25,837 bases of DNA from assembly GCA_964408735.1 (NCBI GenBank), contig CAYPAX010000071.1, positions 1 through 25,837 of the forward strand. Direction: 5' to 3'. How positions within the stretch are numbered: position 1 is the first letter of the stretch; each line of letters opens with the position of its first letter. A program made the translations under genes and the position numbers. A model generated the notes under the pieces. That model saw nothing but the letters and a program-made list of their open reading frames with translations. It made no database searches and was not told the DNA's origin. Source of the DNA: UBA7887 sp964408735. Lineage in GTDB: Bacteria; Pseudomonadota; Alphaproteobacteria; UBA7887. This document shows positions 9,353-16,190 of this stretch, piece after piece.

Positions 9353-11458
9353 ATGACGTGGACACGAAAACACTTTCACGCGGGCTTCGCGGCCTTGGCG
9401 CTGTTCGGCGCCGAGCCGGCGCTTGCGGCGTCGTCGCCGTGGGCGAGCAGCGACGTCAGCCAGGTGCGCCTGCTGTCGTCGACCGTGGCTGTGGGCGAGG
9501 CGGAAGAGCTGCGGCTCGGCCTGCAATTCCAGCTCGAGCCAGGTTGGAAGATCTATTGGCGCAGCCCCGGGGATTCCGGCTCGCCGCCGCGGCTCGACCT
9601 GGCAGGCTCGGAGAACGTCGCCGAGGGCGAACTCGACTGGCCGGCACCGCAACGCTTCCATGAAGCTGCGGGGCTGGAAACCGTGGGCTATTACGGCGAA
9701 GTGGTGCTCCCCCTCAGGGTGGTCCCGCTGCGGGCGGGTGAGCCGGTAACGGTGCAGGCGGCGGTCGACTACCAGGCCTGCGAGGTGGTCTGTGTACCGA
9801 TGACGGCTGACCTGACGCTAGCCCTGCCCGGCGGGCCGGCGGCACCTTCGCCTTTCGTCCAGCTCATAGAGCGCCATTCCGCACGGGTGCCAGGGGCGCC
9901 GGCGGCAGCGGCGATCGAGATTGCCGAGGCCGGCGTGGCCGGCGCGCCGCCGGCCCAGCACCTGGTGGTGGTGGCGCGCTCACCGGTGCCCTTCGAGGCG
10001 CCAGAGTTGTTCGTAGAGGCCTCGAGCCGCTACCGCCTGCCGGCAAGTGTCGCCAGCCTGTCGGACGATGGTACCGAGGCGCGCCTCGACGTGGCTGTGG
10101 AGGCGCGCGGCGAGCGCGACCTGGTGGGCCAGGAGGTCACCGTGACCCTGGTCGATGGCGAGCGGGCGGTGACGTTTCCGCTGAGCGTAGCGGCGATTGT
10201 CGCGCCGGAGGTGGCGGCGACGGGCGAAAACCCGCTTTGGGTGATCCTCGGGCTTGCTTTGTTGGGCGGCCTGATTCTCAATCTGATGCCCTGCGTGCTG
10301 CCGGTGCTGTCGCTCAAGGTGCTCGGCGCCATCGGCCATGGCGGCGGCGAACGGCACCGGGTCTCGCTCGGTTTCCTGGCCTCGGCCGCGGGCATCGTTG
10401 CTTCGTTTCTGCTGTTGGCCGCGGCGGCGGTCGCGGTCAAGTTGGCCGGCGGTGCGGTGGGCTGGGGCATCCAGTTCCAGCAGCCGCTGTTCCTCATCTT
10501 CCTGGTGCTGGTGGTGGGGCTTTTCGCCTTCAACCTCGCCGGCCTGTTCGAGCTGCGCTTGCCGGGCTGGCTCGGCGATCTCGGTCTGGCGGCGAGCGAA
10601 CACGGCCACGGTGCCGGCGGCCTGGCCGGGAATTTCGTCACCGGCGCCTTCGCGACCCTGCTGGCGACGCCCTGCTCGGCGCCTTTCCTTGGCACCGCCG
10701 TCGGCTTTGCCCTGGCGCGCGGGCCGGCTGAGATATTTACCATATTCGCCGCCCTCGGGGCCGGCATGGCAGTACCCTATCTGCTGGTCGCGCTGTTCCC
10801 GGGCCTTGCCACCGGGCTGCCGCGGCCGGGGCCCTGGATGGATCGCTTGCGGCGCATTCTGGCGCTGGCCCTGGTAGCGACAGCGATCTGGTTGCTCTGG
10901 GTACTGGAAGGCGTGGCCGGTCTCTCGGTATCGCTGGCAGTCGGGGCTGCGGTGGTGGCGCTGGGAGCGCTTTTCTGGGTGCGCCACGCCAGACCGGCCA
11001 CGGCGCGCGCCGCTGTCGGCGCCATGGTCGTGGCCGTGGCCTTCGCCTTTGCCGCACCGGGCTGGCTTGCCAGCGCCGGCGGGCGCGGCGGCGACGAGAT
11101 GACTGCGGTTGCCTGGCAGCCCTTTGACGTGGTGGCGATCGGCGCGGCAGTGGCGGCCGGCAAGACCGTCTTCGTGGATGTCACTGCCGACTGGTGCGTC
11201 ACCTGCAAGGTCAACAAGCGACTGGTCATTGCCGACGCTTCCGTTCGTGCCCGTCTGGAGGCGCCCGAGGTGGTCTGCATGCGTGCCGACTGGACCCGGC
11301 CCGATCCTGCCATCGCCAGCTATTTGGCGAGTTTCGGGCGCTACGGCATTCCCTTCAACGTGGTCTACGGTCCGGCCAGCCGCGACGGCCTGGTGCTGCC
11401 GGAGTTGCTCAGCAAAGGCGTCGTACTTGAAGCGCTCGATGCGGCAGGCGACGTATAA
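9353..11458 (+). CDS. DsbD/ScsB-type thiol-disulfide interchange membrane protein
   Basis: The 701-residue protein has a signal peptide (cleavage probably after ALA at 23-25), a periplasmic N-terminal domain with a cysteine pair C143/C147 in DYQACEVVC, a central DsbD transmembrane domain from about residue 290 with the paired membrane cysteines C314 (NLMPCVLPV) and C441 (ATPCSAPF), and a C-terminal thioredoxin-like domain with WCVTC (C615/C618). Known relatives pass electrons from cytoplasmic thioredoxin across the membrane to periplasmic partners such as disulfide isomerases, cytochrome c maturation proteins, ScsC or peroxidases. All six redox cysteines are present. The N-terminal domain is of the larger ScsB-like type rather than classical DsbD. 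TATAGT at 9339-9344 could be a -10 element, and no Shine-Dalgarno precedes the ATG, so the message may be leaderless. A peroxiredoxin gene follows on the same strand. Confidence 0.92.
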   Translation: MTWTRKHFHAGFAALALFGAEPALAASSPWASSDVSQVRLLSSTVAVGEAEELRLGLQFQLEPGWKIYWRSPGDSGSPPRLDLAGSENVAEGELDWPAPQRFHEAAGLETVGYYGEVVLPLRVVPLRAGEPVTVQAAVDYQACEVVCVPMTADLTLALPGGPAAPSPFVQLIERHSARVPGAPAAAAIEIAEAGVAGAPPAQHLVVVARSPVPFEAPELFVEASSRYRLPASVASLSDDGTEARLDVAVEARGERDLVGQEVTVTLVDGERAVTFPLSVAAIVAPEVAATGENPLWVILGLALLGGLILNLMPCVLPVLSLKVLGAIGHGGGERHRVSLGFLASAAGIVASFLLLAAAAVAVKLAGGAVGWGIQFQQPLFLIFLVLVVGLFAFNLAGLFELRLPGWLGDLGLAASEHGHGAGGLAGNFVTGAFATLLATPCSAPFLGTAVGFALARGPAEIFTIFAALGAGMAVPYLLVALFPGLATGLPRPGPWMDRLRRILALALVATAIWLLWVLEGVAGLSVSLAVGAAVVALGALFWVRHARPATARAAVGAMVVAVAFAFAAPGWLASAGGRGGDEMTAVAWQPFDVVAIGAAVAAGKTVFVDVTADWCVTCKVNKRLVIADASVRARLEAPEVVCMRADWTRPDPAIASYLASFGRYGIPFNVVYGPASRDGLVLPELLSKGVVLEALDAAGDV

Positions 11459-11549
11459 CCCTAAAGAAAATGGGTTTGGGCGTGGTGCGCGGATCGTCTA
11501 TGACTCATCCCCGACCGGCAGCGGGCCGGAGAGCAAACGAGGGCATATC

Positions 11550-12032
11550 ATGACGATCAAGGTAGGGGACACGGTTCCGTCCATCACGATGCGGCAGATG
11601 ACGGCGGACGGCATCAAGGAGGTATCCACCGACGAGCTTCTGGGCGGCAAGAAAGTGGTGCTGTTCGCCTTGCCGGGCGCCTTTACGCCAACCTGTTCGT
11701 CGAAGCATGTGCCAGGTTTCATCGAGAACGCCGGGGCCCTGAAGGGCAAGGGTGTCGATACCATCGCCTGCGTTTCGGTGAACGATGCTTTCGTCATGGA
11801 TGCATGGGGCAGGGATCTCGGCGTCGGCGACGCGGTGATGATGCTGGCCGACGGCAATGCCGACTTCACCCGCGCTGTGGACCTGACCCTCGACGGCAGC
11901 GGCATCGGCTTCGGCGTGCGCTCGCAGCGCTACGCCATGATCGTCGATGACGGCGTGGTCAAGCATATTGCGGTCGAGGATGGCACCGGCCTCGACGTCT
12001 CGGCGGCCGAGAAGATCTTGGCCGAGTTGTAG
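11550..12032 (+). CDS. Peroxiredoxin, Prx5-type
   Basis: This 160-residue protein is a thiol peroxidase of the Prx5 (AhpC/TSA, redoxin) family. The peroxidatic cysteine is C49 in PGAFTPTCSSKHVPGF, and the downstream SVNDAFVMDAWG motif is characteristic of Prx5 enzymes, which often use glutathione or glutaredoxin as reductant. A second cysteine, C74, sits in TIACVSVND. There is no signal peptide, so it should act in the cytoplasm on hydrogen peroxide and organic peroxides. The frame is open further upstream, but that part overlaps the DsbD-like gene in another frame. The ATG at 11550 follows a GAGGG and gives the usual family length. It lies 91 bases after the DsbD-like gene; a shared redox role is possible, but the two act in different compartments. 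Confidence 0.94.
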   Translation: MTIKVGDTVPSITMRQMTADGIKEVSTDELLGGKKVVLFALPGAFTPTCSSKHVPGFIENAGALKGKGVDTIACVSVNDAFVMDAWGRDLGVGDAVMMLADGNADFTRAVDLTLDGSGIGFGVRSQRYAMIVDDGVVKHIAVEDGTGLDVSAAEKILAEL

Positions 12033-12041
12033 GAAACACGC

Positions 12042-12067
12042 GGGGACAGTCTTATAAAACTGTTCCC
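12042..12067. terminator. Inverted repeat between convergent prx and rnhA, possible bidirectional terminator
   Basis: GGGGACAGT at 12042-12050 can pair with ACTGTTCCC at 12059-12067 (9 pairs, one G-U) around an 8-base AT-rich loop. It sits between the stops of two convergent genes (12032 and 12074), where a bidirectional terminator is expected. A proper T-run is missing on both strands. GGGGACAGT-type arms also occur in dispersed bacterial repeats, so this could be a repeat copy instead. Confidence 0.4.
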
Positions 12068-12073
12068 TCCAGA

Positions 12074-12523
12074 TTAATCCGGGCGCACCTGATCGACGCC
12101 GAGCTGGGCCAGGGTGTCGGCGCGCTCGTTGCCTTCGTCGCCGTCATGGGCCTTGACCCAGAACCAGGCGATTTCGTGCCTGGCCGCGGCCTCTTCCAGT
12201 TGCTGCCAGAGATCGACATTGGCGACCGGCTTGCGGGCCTTGGTGCGCCAACCGTTGGCTTTCCAATTGGCGATCCATTCGGTGATGCCGTTGCGCAGGT
12301 ATGTGGAATCCGTGTGCAGGCGCACTCGTGAGGGCCGCTTGAGCGCGCCCAGCGCTTCGATGGCGGCGGTCAGCTCCATGCGGTTGTTGGTGGTATCGGG
12401 CTCGCCGCCGTAAAGCTCCTTCTCGGCCTCGCCATAACGCAGCACGACACCCCAGCCGCCCGGTCCCGGATTGCCCGAGCAGGCGCCGTCCGTATAGATC
12501 TCGACGACGGTATCTTCGTCCAT
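12074..12523 (-). CDS. rnhA: Ribonuclease HI
   Basis: RNase HI cleaves the RNA strand of RNA-DNA hybrids. The 149-residue length is typical, and the catalytic carboxylates are all present: D12 (YTDGACSGNPGPGGWG), E50 (NRMELTAAIEAL), D72 (HTDSTYL) and D136 (GNERADTLA), with H126 in WVKAHDG matching the mobile active-site histidine. The start at ATG 12523 lies 1 base after the TGA of thrB, so the gene is probably translated by coupling from thrB. The thrB-rnhA order is common in alphaproteobacteria. The gene converges on the peroxiredoxin gene across a short inverted repeat. Confidence 0.96.
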   Translation of the reverse strand: MDEDTVVEIYTDGACSGNPGPGGWGVVLRYGEAEKELYGGEPDTTNNRMELTAAIEALGALKRPSRVRLHTDSTYLRNGITEWIANWKANGWRTKARKPVANVDLWQQLEEAAARHEIAWFWVKAHDGDEGNERADTLAQLGVDQVRPD

Positions 12524-12524
12524 C

Positions 12525-13487
12525 TCAGTCGAGCCCGTATTCGCCGGGACCGGCAACGCCGCGGTGGAAGCGCAGGATGCGCAGATATTCCAGCGGATCC
12601 TTGGGCGAGACCAGGGCGTTCTCCGGCGTGTGCAGCCAGTCATAAAGGCGGGTAAGCAGGAAGCGCATGGCCGCGCCCCGGCAGAGCAGGGGCAACGCCG
12701 TCAGCTCGGCCGGCGAGAACGGCCGCATCGCACGATAGGCGGCGAGCAGATGGCGCGCCTTGGTGACGTTGAAATCGCCATCGACCTCGAAGCACCAAGC
12801 GTTGAGGCATATGGCGATGTCGTAAGCGAAGAAATCGTTGCAGGCAAAATAGAAGTCGATGAGGCCGCTGAGGGCGCCGGCCTTGAAGAATACGTTGTCG
12901 GGAAAGAGGTCGGCGTGGATCACCCCCTGCGCCAGGTCCGCCGGCCAGTCGGCTTCGAGGGTGGCGATCTCGGTGTCGAGCTCGCGGCCAAGACCCGGCG
13001 CCACTTCGTCGGCACGTCGGCGAGAACGCTCGAACAGTGGCCTGAAGCCGGCGACGGAAAGGTCGTTGGCGCGCCGTCCCGTGTAGTCCTGCCCGGCCAT
13101 ATGAAAACGCGCCAGGGCCCGGCCCAGCTCCTGGCAATGCTCGGGCCAGATGCGCCGCGGCCAGACCCCGTCGAGAAAGCTGACGATCACCGCTGGCCGC
13201 CCGACAAGCTCGCGGAGCGTGGTGCCGTCGCGTGTCGCCAGCGGTGTCGGGCAGGCGATGCCGCGGGCCGACAAGTGGCGCATCAGGCCGAGGAAGAAAG
13301 GTAGGTCGTCGCGGGCCACGCGCTTCTCGTAGAGCGTCAGAATGTAGCGGTCGCGCTCGGTGATCAGCAGGTAGTTCGAGTTCTCGACGCCCTCGGCGAT
13401 ACCGATCACGGAAACCAGCTCGCCGATGTCGTAATCGGCGAGGAAGGCGCGCAGCTCGGCGTCGGCTATGTCGGTGTAGACGGCCAC
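12525..13487 (-). CDS. thrB: Homoserine kinase, APH-like (ThrB type II)
   Basis: This enzyme phosphorylates homoserine to O-phosphohomoserine, the substrate of ThrC. It is of the aminoglycoside-phosphotransferase-fold type used by alphaproteobacteria and pseudomonads, not the GHMP type. Signatures are GVENSNYLLIT near the N-terminus, YEKR, the catalytic-loop segment VIHADLFPDNVFF, and LIDFYFACNDFFAYDIAICLNAWCF with the metal-binding Asp. The GTG at 13487 gives VAVYTDI, which matches the family start, and has AAGG about 5 bases upstream; the product is 320 residues. An in-frame ATG at 13514 lacks a ribosome-binding site. thrB is followed after 1 base by rnhA and is divergent from the CDGSH gene, sharing about 100 bases of promoter region. 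Confidence 0.94.
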   Translation of the reverse strand: MAVYTDIADAELRAFLADYDIGELVSVIGIAEGVENSNYLLITERDRYILTLYEKRVARDDLPFFLGLMRHLSARGIACPTPLATRDGTTLRELVGRPAVIVSFLDGVWPRRIWPEHCQELGRALARFHMAGQDYTGRRANDLSVAGFRPLFERSRRRADEVAPGLGRELDTEIATLEADWPADLAQGVIHADLFPDNVFFKAGALSGLIDFYFACNDFFAYDIAICLNAWCFEVDGDFNVTKARHLLAAYRAMRPFSPAELTALPLLCRGAAMRFLLTRLYDWLHTPENALVSPKDPLEYLRILRFHRGVAGPGEYGLD

Positions 13488-13533
13488 GCCCGCCTTGTAC
13501 GCCAAAAAGCCCATTCTGGGGAGGTGTCTGTGC

Positions 13534-13561
13534 TTGCCTGCCGCCGGCCCTGTGCGATACT
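13534..13561 (+). promoter_or_regulatory. Sigma-70-type promoter for the CDGSH-lipoprotein unit
   Basis: TTGCCT at 13534-13539 and GATACT at 13556-13561 are separated by 16 bases. The predicted start of transcription is about 22-25 bases before the CDGSH ATG at 13592, leaving room for the GAGGGA ribosome-binding site at 13578-13583. Position and spacing fit well. Confidence 0.5.
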
Positions 13562-13591
13562 CGCCCCGCATTCGTCTGAGGGAAGCACACC

Positions 13592-13831
13592 ATGACAGAG
13601 CCGCGCATCGCGCAACGGGGGCCATACGAGGTCGAAGTAAGCATGGGCAAGACCTATGCCTGGTGCGCCTGTGGCCGTAGCGCCAAGCAGCCCTTTTGCG
13701 ACGGCACGCACAAGGAGACCGACATCCGGCCTATCGTCTGGAAGGCGACCAAGGACGAGACCATGTGGCTTTGCGGCTGCAAGCACACGGGCATGGCCCC
13801 GGAGTGCGACGGCAGCCACGAGACGGTCTGA
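13592..13831 (+). CDS. Double CDGSH iron-sulfur domain protein
   Basis: This 79-residue protein consists almost entirely of two CDGSH-type motifs. The first is C25-A-C27 ... C36-D-G-T-H40 and the second C61-G-C63 ... C72-D-G-S-H76. Each three-Cys one-His set is expected to hold one 2Fe-2S cluster, so a monomer should carry two, as in the mitochondrial CISD3 (MiNT) type. There is no membrane anchor, so it is predicted to be soluble in the cytoplasm. Roles suggested for relatives are electron transfer, cluster transfer and redox sensing. GAGGGA at 13578-13583, 8 bases before the ATG, supports the start. A lipoprotein gene begins 2 bases after its stop, implying cotranscription, and thrB is divergent. 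Confidence 0.93.
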   Translation: MTEPRIAQRGPYEVEVSMGKTYAWCACGRSAKQPFCDGTHKETDIRPIVWKATKDETMWLCGCKHTGMAPECDGSHETV

Positions 13832-13833
13832 TC

Positions 13834-14382
13834 ATGGTACGGCGCTGTCTGTCTGCTCTGCTTTTGTTGCCGCTGCTGGCGGCCTGCGAGCCTTTGGCAA
13901 TCTTTTCCGGCGACTCGGTGCAGTTGCCCTGCCCGCAGGTGCGCGTGCTGGCCGAGGGCGAGCGCTATGCCCGCTTCCGCGACGGCGAGGTGGATCCCAA
14001 CGGCCTGGAGATCGAGGCCAGCTTCCTGTCGCTGGAAGTGGTCTGCGAATACGACGACGACGAGGATCCGCGTAGCCGTATGGTCTTGGATCTCGATCTG
14101 GTGGTGGGTGTGGAGCGAGGCCCCGCGGCCCTGGCGGAAGGCGACCAGGTGCCCTATTTCGTGGCTCTGGTTGGCCCTGATCGCCAGGTCGTCGAGCGCA
14201 CCCTCTTCGATGCCGCGGTGCCGGCACCCGTGCCGGGACAGCTGTTCACGCTGTCGGAGCCGGAAGCGATTCGCCTGGTCTTTCCCGCCGGGGCCGGTGT
14301 GGCGCCCTGGGAATACGAGGTGGTGGTGAGCTTCCTGCTCGATCGCGGCCAATTGGAGTTCCAGCGCCGCAACCGCAATTGA
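13834..14382 (+). CDS. Putative lipoprotein of unknown function
   Basis: The 182-residue product has a lipoprotein signal peptide: a positive start (MVRRC), a leucine-rich core and a lipobox LAAC with the modified cysteine at residue 18. Residue 19 is Glu, not Asp, so sorting to the outer membrane is plausible. The mature part has a cysteine near the N-terminus (LPCPQV) and another in LEVVCEYDDDEDPRSR, which might form a disulfide. It is beta-rich in appearance and acidic in the middle, with no catalytic motif I recognise. The ATG at 13834 is 2 bases past the CDGSH stop, so the two genes are almost certainly cotranscribed. A longer in-frame opening upstream overlaps the CDGSH gene and lacks sense. 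No family name is assigned. Confidence 0.75.
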   Translation: MVRRCLSALLLLPLLAACEPLAIFSGDSVQLPCPQVRVLAEGERYARFRDGEVDPNGLEIEASFLSLEVVCEYDDDEDPRSRMVLDLDLVVGVERGPAALAEGDQVPYFVALVGPDRQVVERTLFDAAVPAPVPGQLFTLSEPEAIRLVFPAGAGVAPWEYEVVVSFLLDRGQLEFQRRNRN

Positions 14383-14389
14383 GCAGCGC

Positions 14390-14417
14390 TTGACGTCGGC
14401 TGCCAGGGCCGTACACT
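14390..14417 (+). promoter_or_regulatory. Sigma-70-type promoter of the glycine riboswitch and gcv operon
   Basis: TTGACG at 14390-14395 and TACACT at 14412-14417 are separated by 16 bases and lie just after the lipoprotein stop. The expected start of transcription, near 14424, is a few bases before the first glycine aptamer at about 14431, as needed for a riboswitch-led transcript. Confidence 0.65.
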
Positions 14418-14430
14418 TCGCGCATCCCCT

Positions 14431-14610
14431 GCGGGAGAGACCGGCTTCGTGCCGGCGCCGAAGGAGCAACCGCCCCGGAATCTCTCAGGCAAACGGACCG
14501 CTAGGGACGCACGACCTCTGGAAAGCAGGCGGCGGTGCAACAGGCATCGCCACCTCACCGAAGGTGTAAGCCCCGCGCGGGGTGAAGCTCTCAGGTTCCG
14601 AGACAGAGGG
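14431..14610 (+). ncRNA. Tandem glycine riboswitch (gcvT motif), two aptamers
   Basis: Two glycine aptamers lie in series. Aptamer 1 (about 14431-14501) shows GCGGGAGAG, GGCGCCGAAGGAGCAA and TCTCTCAGGCAAACGGACCGC, with GCGG at 14431-14434 pairing with CCGC at 14498-14501 as P1. Aptamer 2 (about 14515-14609) begins CCTCTGGAAAGC, has CACCGAAGGTGTAAGCC and GCTCTCAGG, and closes with P1 formed by CCTCTG 14515-14520 and CAGAGG 14604-14609. Only a short linker separates them, as in cooperative glycine switches. The position between a promoter and gcvT is canonical: glycine binding is known to turn on glycine-cleavage operons. Confidence 0.96.
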
Positions 14611-14641
14611 GGCACGGGTCACGGCACGCCGTGGCACCCCC
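14608..14641 (+). promoter_or_regulatory. Expression-platform hairpin of the glycine riboswitch
   Basis: GGGGG at 14608-14612 can pair with CCCCC at 14637-14641, enclosing a second stem of CACGG 14620-14624 with CCGTG 14629-14633. The outer 5' arm overlaps the closing strand of aptamer 2's P1 (14604-14609), so the two folds compete. The hairpin ends 5 bases before the gcvT ribosome-binding site CGGAGG (14647-14652). With no T-run it may act on translation or through Rho; this is inference. Confidence 0.45.
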
Positions 14642-14657
14642 TGGCTCGGAGGCAGCG

Positions 14658-15791
14658 GTGAGCGACAGCGATCTAGCTCCCAACACGGAATTGCGGCGCA
14701 CGCCCCTATACGACCTGCATCGCTCGCTGGGCGCGCGCATGGTCGGCTTCGCCGGTTGGGACATGCCGGTGCAATATGGCGAGGGCATACTGGCCGAGCA
14801 CGCCCAGGTGCGCGACGCTGCCGGGCTGTTCGATGTCTCCCATATGGGCCAGGCCTGGCTGGGCGCCGATGGCGATGCGGCAGAACTTCTGGAGACGCTG
14901 GTGCCCGGTGACATTCGCGGCCTCGCGCCCGGGCGCATGCGCTATACCCTGCTGCTGGCCGATGACGGCGGCATCATCGACGATCTGATGGTGGTGCGCC
15001 CGCCTGAGGGCGAGCGCCTGCTGCTCATCGTCAACGCGGCCAATGCGGCTGCGGACTACGCCCATATCGAAAACATCTTGGGCAACCGGGCGAGCCTCGA
15101 GCCCGCTGCCGGCCTGGGCCTGCTGGCGCTGCAAGGCCCGGGTGCCGCGGCGGCGCTGGCGCGGCTTTGCCCGGCCGCCGCCGAGCTCGGCTTCATGGCC
15201 AATGCGCGGCTCGCCATCGATGGCGTGTCCTGTCTCGTCTGCCGCTCGGGCTATAGCGGCGAGGACGGCTTCGAGATTTCCGTGCCCGGCAATCGCGCCC
15301 GAGCCCTGGCCGAGCGCCTGCTGGCGCTGCCTGGCGTGGCGCCGGCCGGCCTCGGCGCCCGCGACTCCCTGCGCCTCGAAGCGGGCCTTTGCCTGCACGG
15401 CCACGATATCGACCGCAGCACCGGCCCCGTCGAGGCAGGCCTGGCCTGGGCCATCGCCAAAAGGCGCCGCGCCGAAGGCGGCTTTGTCGGCGATTCCGCG
15501 GTGCTGGCAGCCCTTGCCGCCGGACCCAAGCGCCGCCGTGTCGGCCTCAAGCCCGAAGGCCGTCGGCCGGCGCGTGAAGGCACGCAGATCCTCGACCGTT
15601 TCGGCATGTCCGTCGGCGCCATCACCAGCGGCGGCTTCTCGCCCACCTTGGCGGCGCCCGTGGCGATGGGATACGTCGCTGCCGAGCATGCCGAGCCCGG
15701 AACCGCGCTGCGCCTCGAGGTTCGAGGCAAGGCAATCCCAGCGGCCGTCGTGCCGCTGCCTTTCGTAGCCCATCGTTATCACCGACCCTGA
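14658..15791 (+). CDS. gcvT: Aminomethyltransferase, glycine cleavage T protein
   Basis: GcvT takes the aminomethyl group from lipoyl-GcvH, releases ammonia and makes 5,10-methylene-tetrahydrofolate. The protein shows the family's TPLYDLHRSLGARMVGFAGWDMPVQY start, FDVSHMGQ, GGIIDDLMV (with the folate-site aspartate), GYSGEDGFEI, and the C-terminal GxxxGxITSGGFSPTL pattern. The start GTG 14658 has CGGAGG at 14647-14652, 5 bases upstream, giving 377 residues. An in-frame GTG at 14631 falls inside the riboswitch hairpin and is rejected. It is the first gene of the operon, directly controlled by the glycine riboswitch. Confidence 0.96.
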   Translation: MSDSDLAPNTELRRTPLYDLHRSLGARMVGFAGWDMPVQYGEGILAEHAQVRDAAGLFDVSHMGQAWLGADGDAAELLETLVPGDIRGLAPGRMRYTLLLADDGGIIDDLMVVRPPEGERLLLIVNAANAAADYAHIENILGNRASLEPAAGLGLLALQGPGAAAALARLCPAAAELGFMANARLAIDGVSCLVCRSGYSGEDGFEISVPGNRARALAERLLALPGVAPAGLGARDSLRLEAGLCLHGHDIDRSTGPVEAGLAWAIAKRRRAEGGFVGDSAVLAALAAGPKRRRVGLKPEGRRPAREGTQILDRFGMSVGAITSGGFSPTLAAPVAMGYVAAEHAEPGTALRLEVRGKAIPAAVVPLPFVAHRYHRP

Positions 15792-15810
15792 CCTTACGGA
15801 GATCAATCCC

Positions 15811-16188
15811 ATGGCCGAGCGCAAATATACCGACGAACACGAATGGATCGAGATGGACGGCGATGTCGCCACTGTCGGCATTTCCGATTACGCCCAGGAG
15901 CAGCTTGGCGACATCGTCTTCATCGAGCTGCCCGAGACCGGCAAGAGCTTCACCCAGGGCGACGAGGCGGCGGTGATCGAATCGGTGAAAGCCGCCAGCG
16001 AGCTCTATGCGCCGGTCGACGGCGAGGTGGTGGCCATCAACGACACCCTGGTCGAGGCGCCGGAGACCATCAACAAGGATGCCTTTGGCGCCGGCTGGTT
16101 CATTCGTCTGCGCGTGACCAACCCGAGCCAGCTCGACGGTCTGATGGATGCCGAGGCCTATAAGACGTTCACCGACGGGCTTGGCTGA
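15811..16188 (+). CDS. gcvH: Glycine cleavage system H protein
   Basis: GcvH is the lipoyl carrier that shuttles the aminomethyl intermediate between the P, T and L proteins. The 125-residue length is standard, and the lipoylated lysine is K60 in AAVIESVKAASELYAPVDGEVV. The N-terminal KYTDEHEWIEMDGDVATVGISDYAQEQLGD pattern is diagnostic. It starts at the ATG at 15811, with CGGAG about 9 bases upstream and 19 bases after the gcvT stop. gcvPA begins 2 bases after its end. No gcvL (lipoamide dehydrogenase) is in the window, so L is supplied by another locus, as is usual. Confidence 0.97.
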   Translation: MAERKYTDEHEWIEMDGDVATVGISDYAQEQLGDIVFIELPETGKSFTQGDEAAVIESVKAASELYAPVDGEVVAINDTLVEAPETINKDAFGAGWFIRLRVTNPSQLDGLMDAEAYKTFTDGLG

Positions 16189-16190
16189 GC

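Noticed and set aside
9353..12032. A dedicated ScsABCD copper-tolerance cluster around the DsbD-like gene.
   Set aside because: No ScsC-type periplasmic isomerase or ScsA/ScsD gene is present; the neighbours are yqgE and a cytosolic peroxiredoxin.
14631..14657. Earlier GTG start for gcvT adding nine residues.
   Set aside because: It lies inside the riboswitch hairpin with no ribosome-binding site, while GTG 14658 has CGGAGG at ideal distance.
14706..15881. A 391-codon minus-strand frame opposite gcvT.
   Set aside because: gcvT is unambiguous and the antisense frame has no domain.
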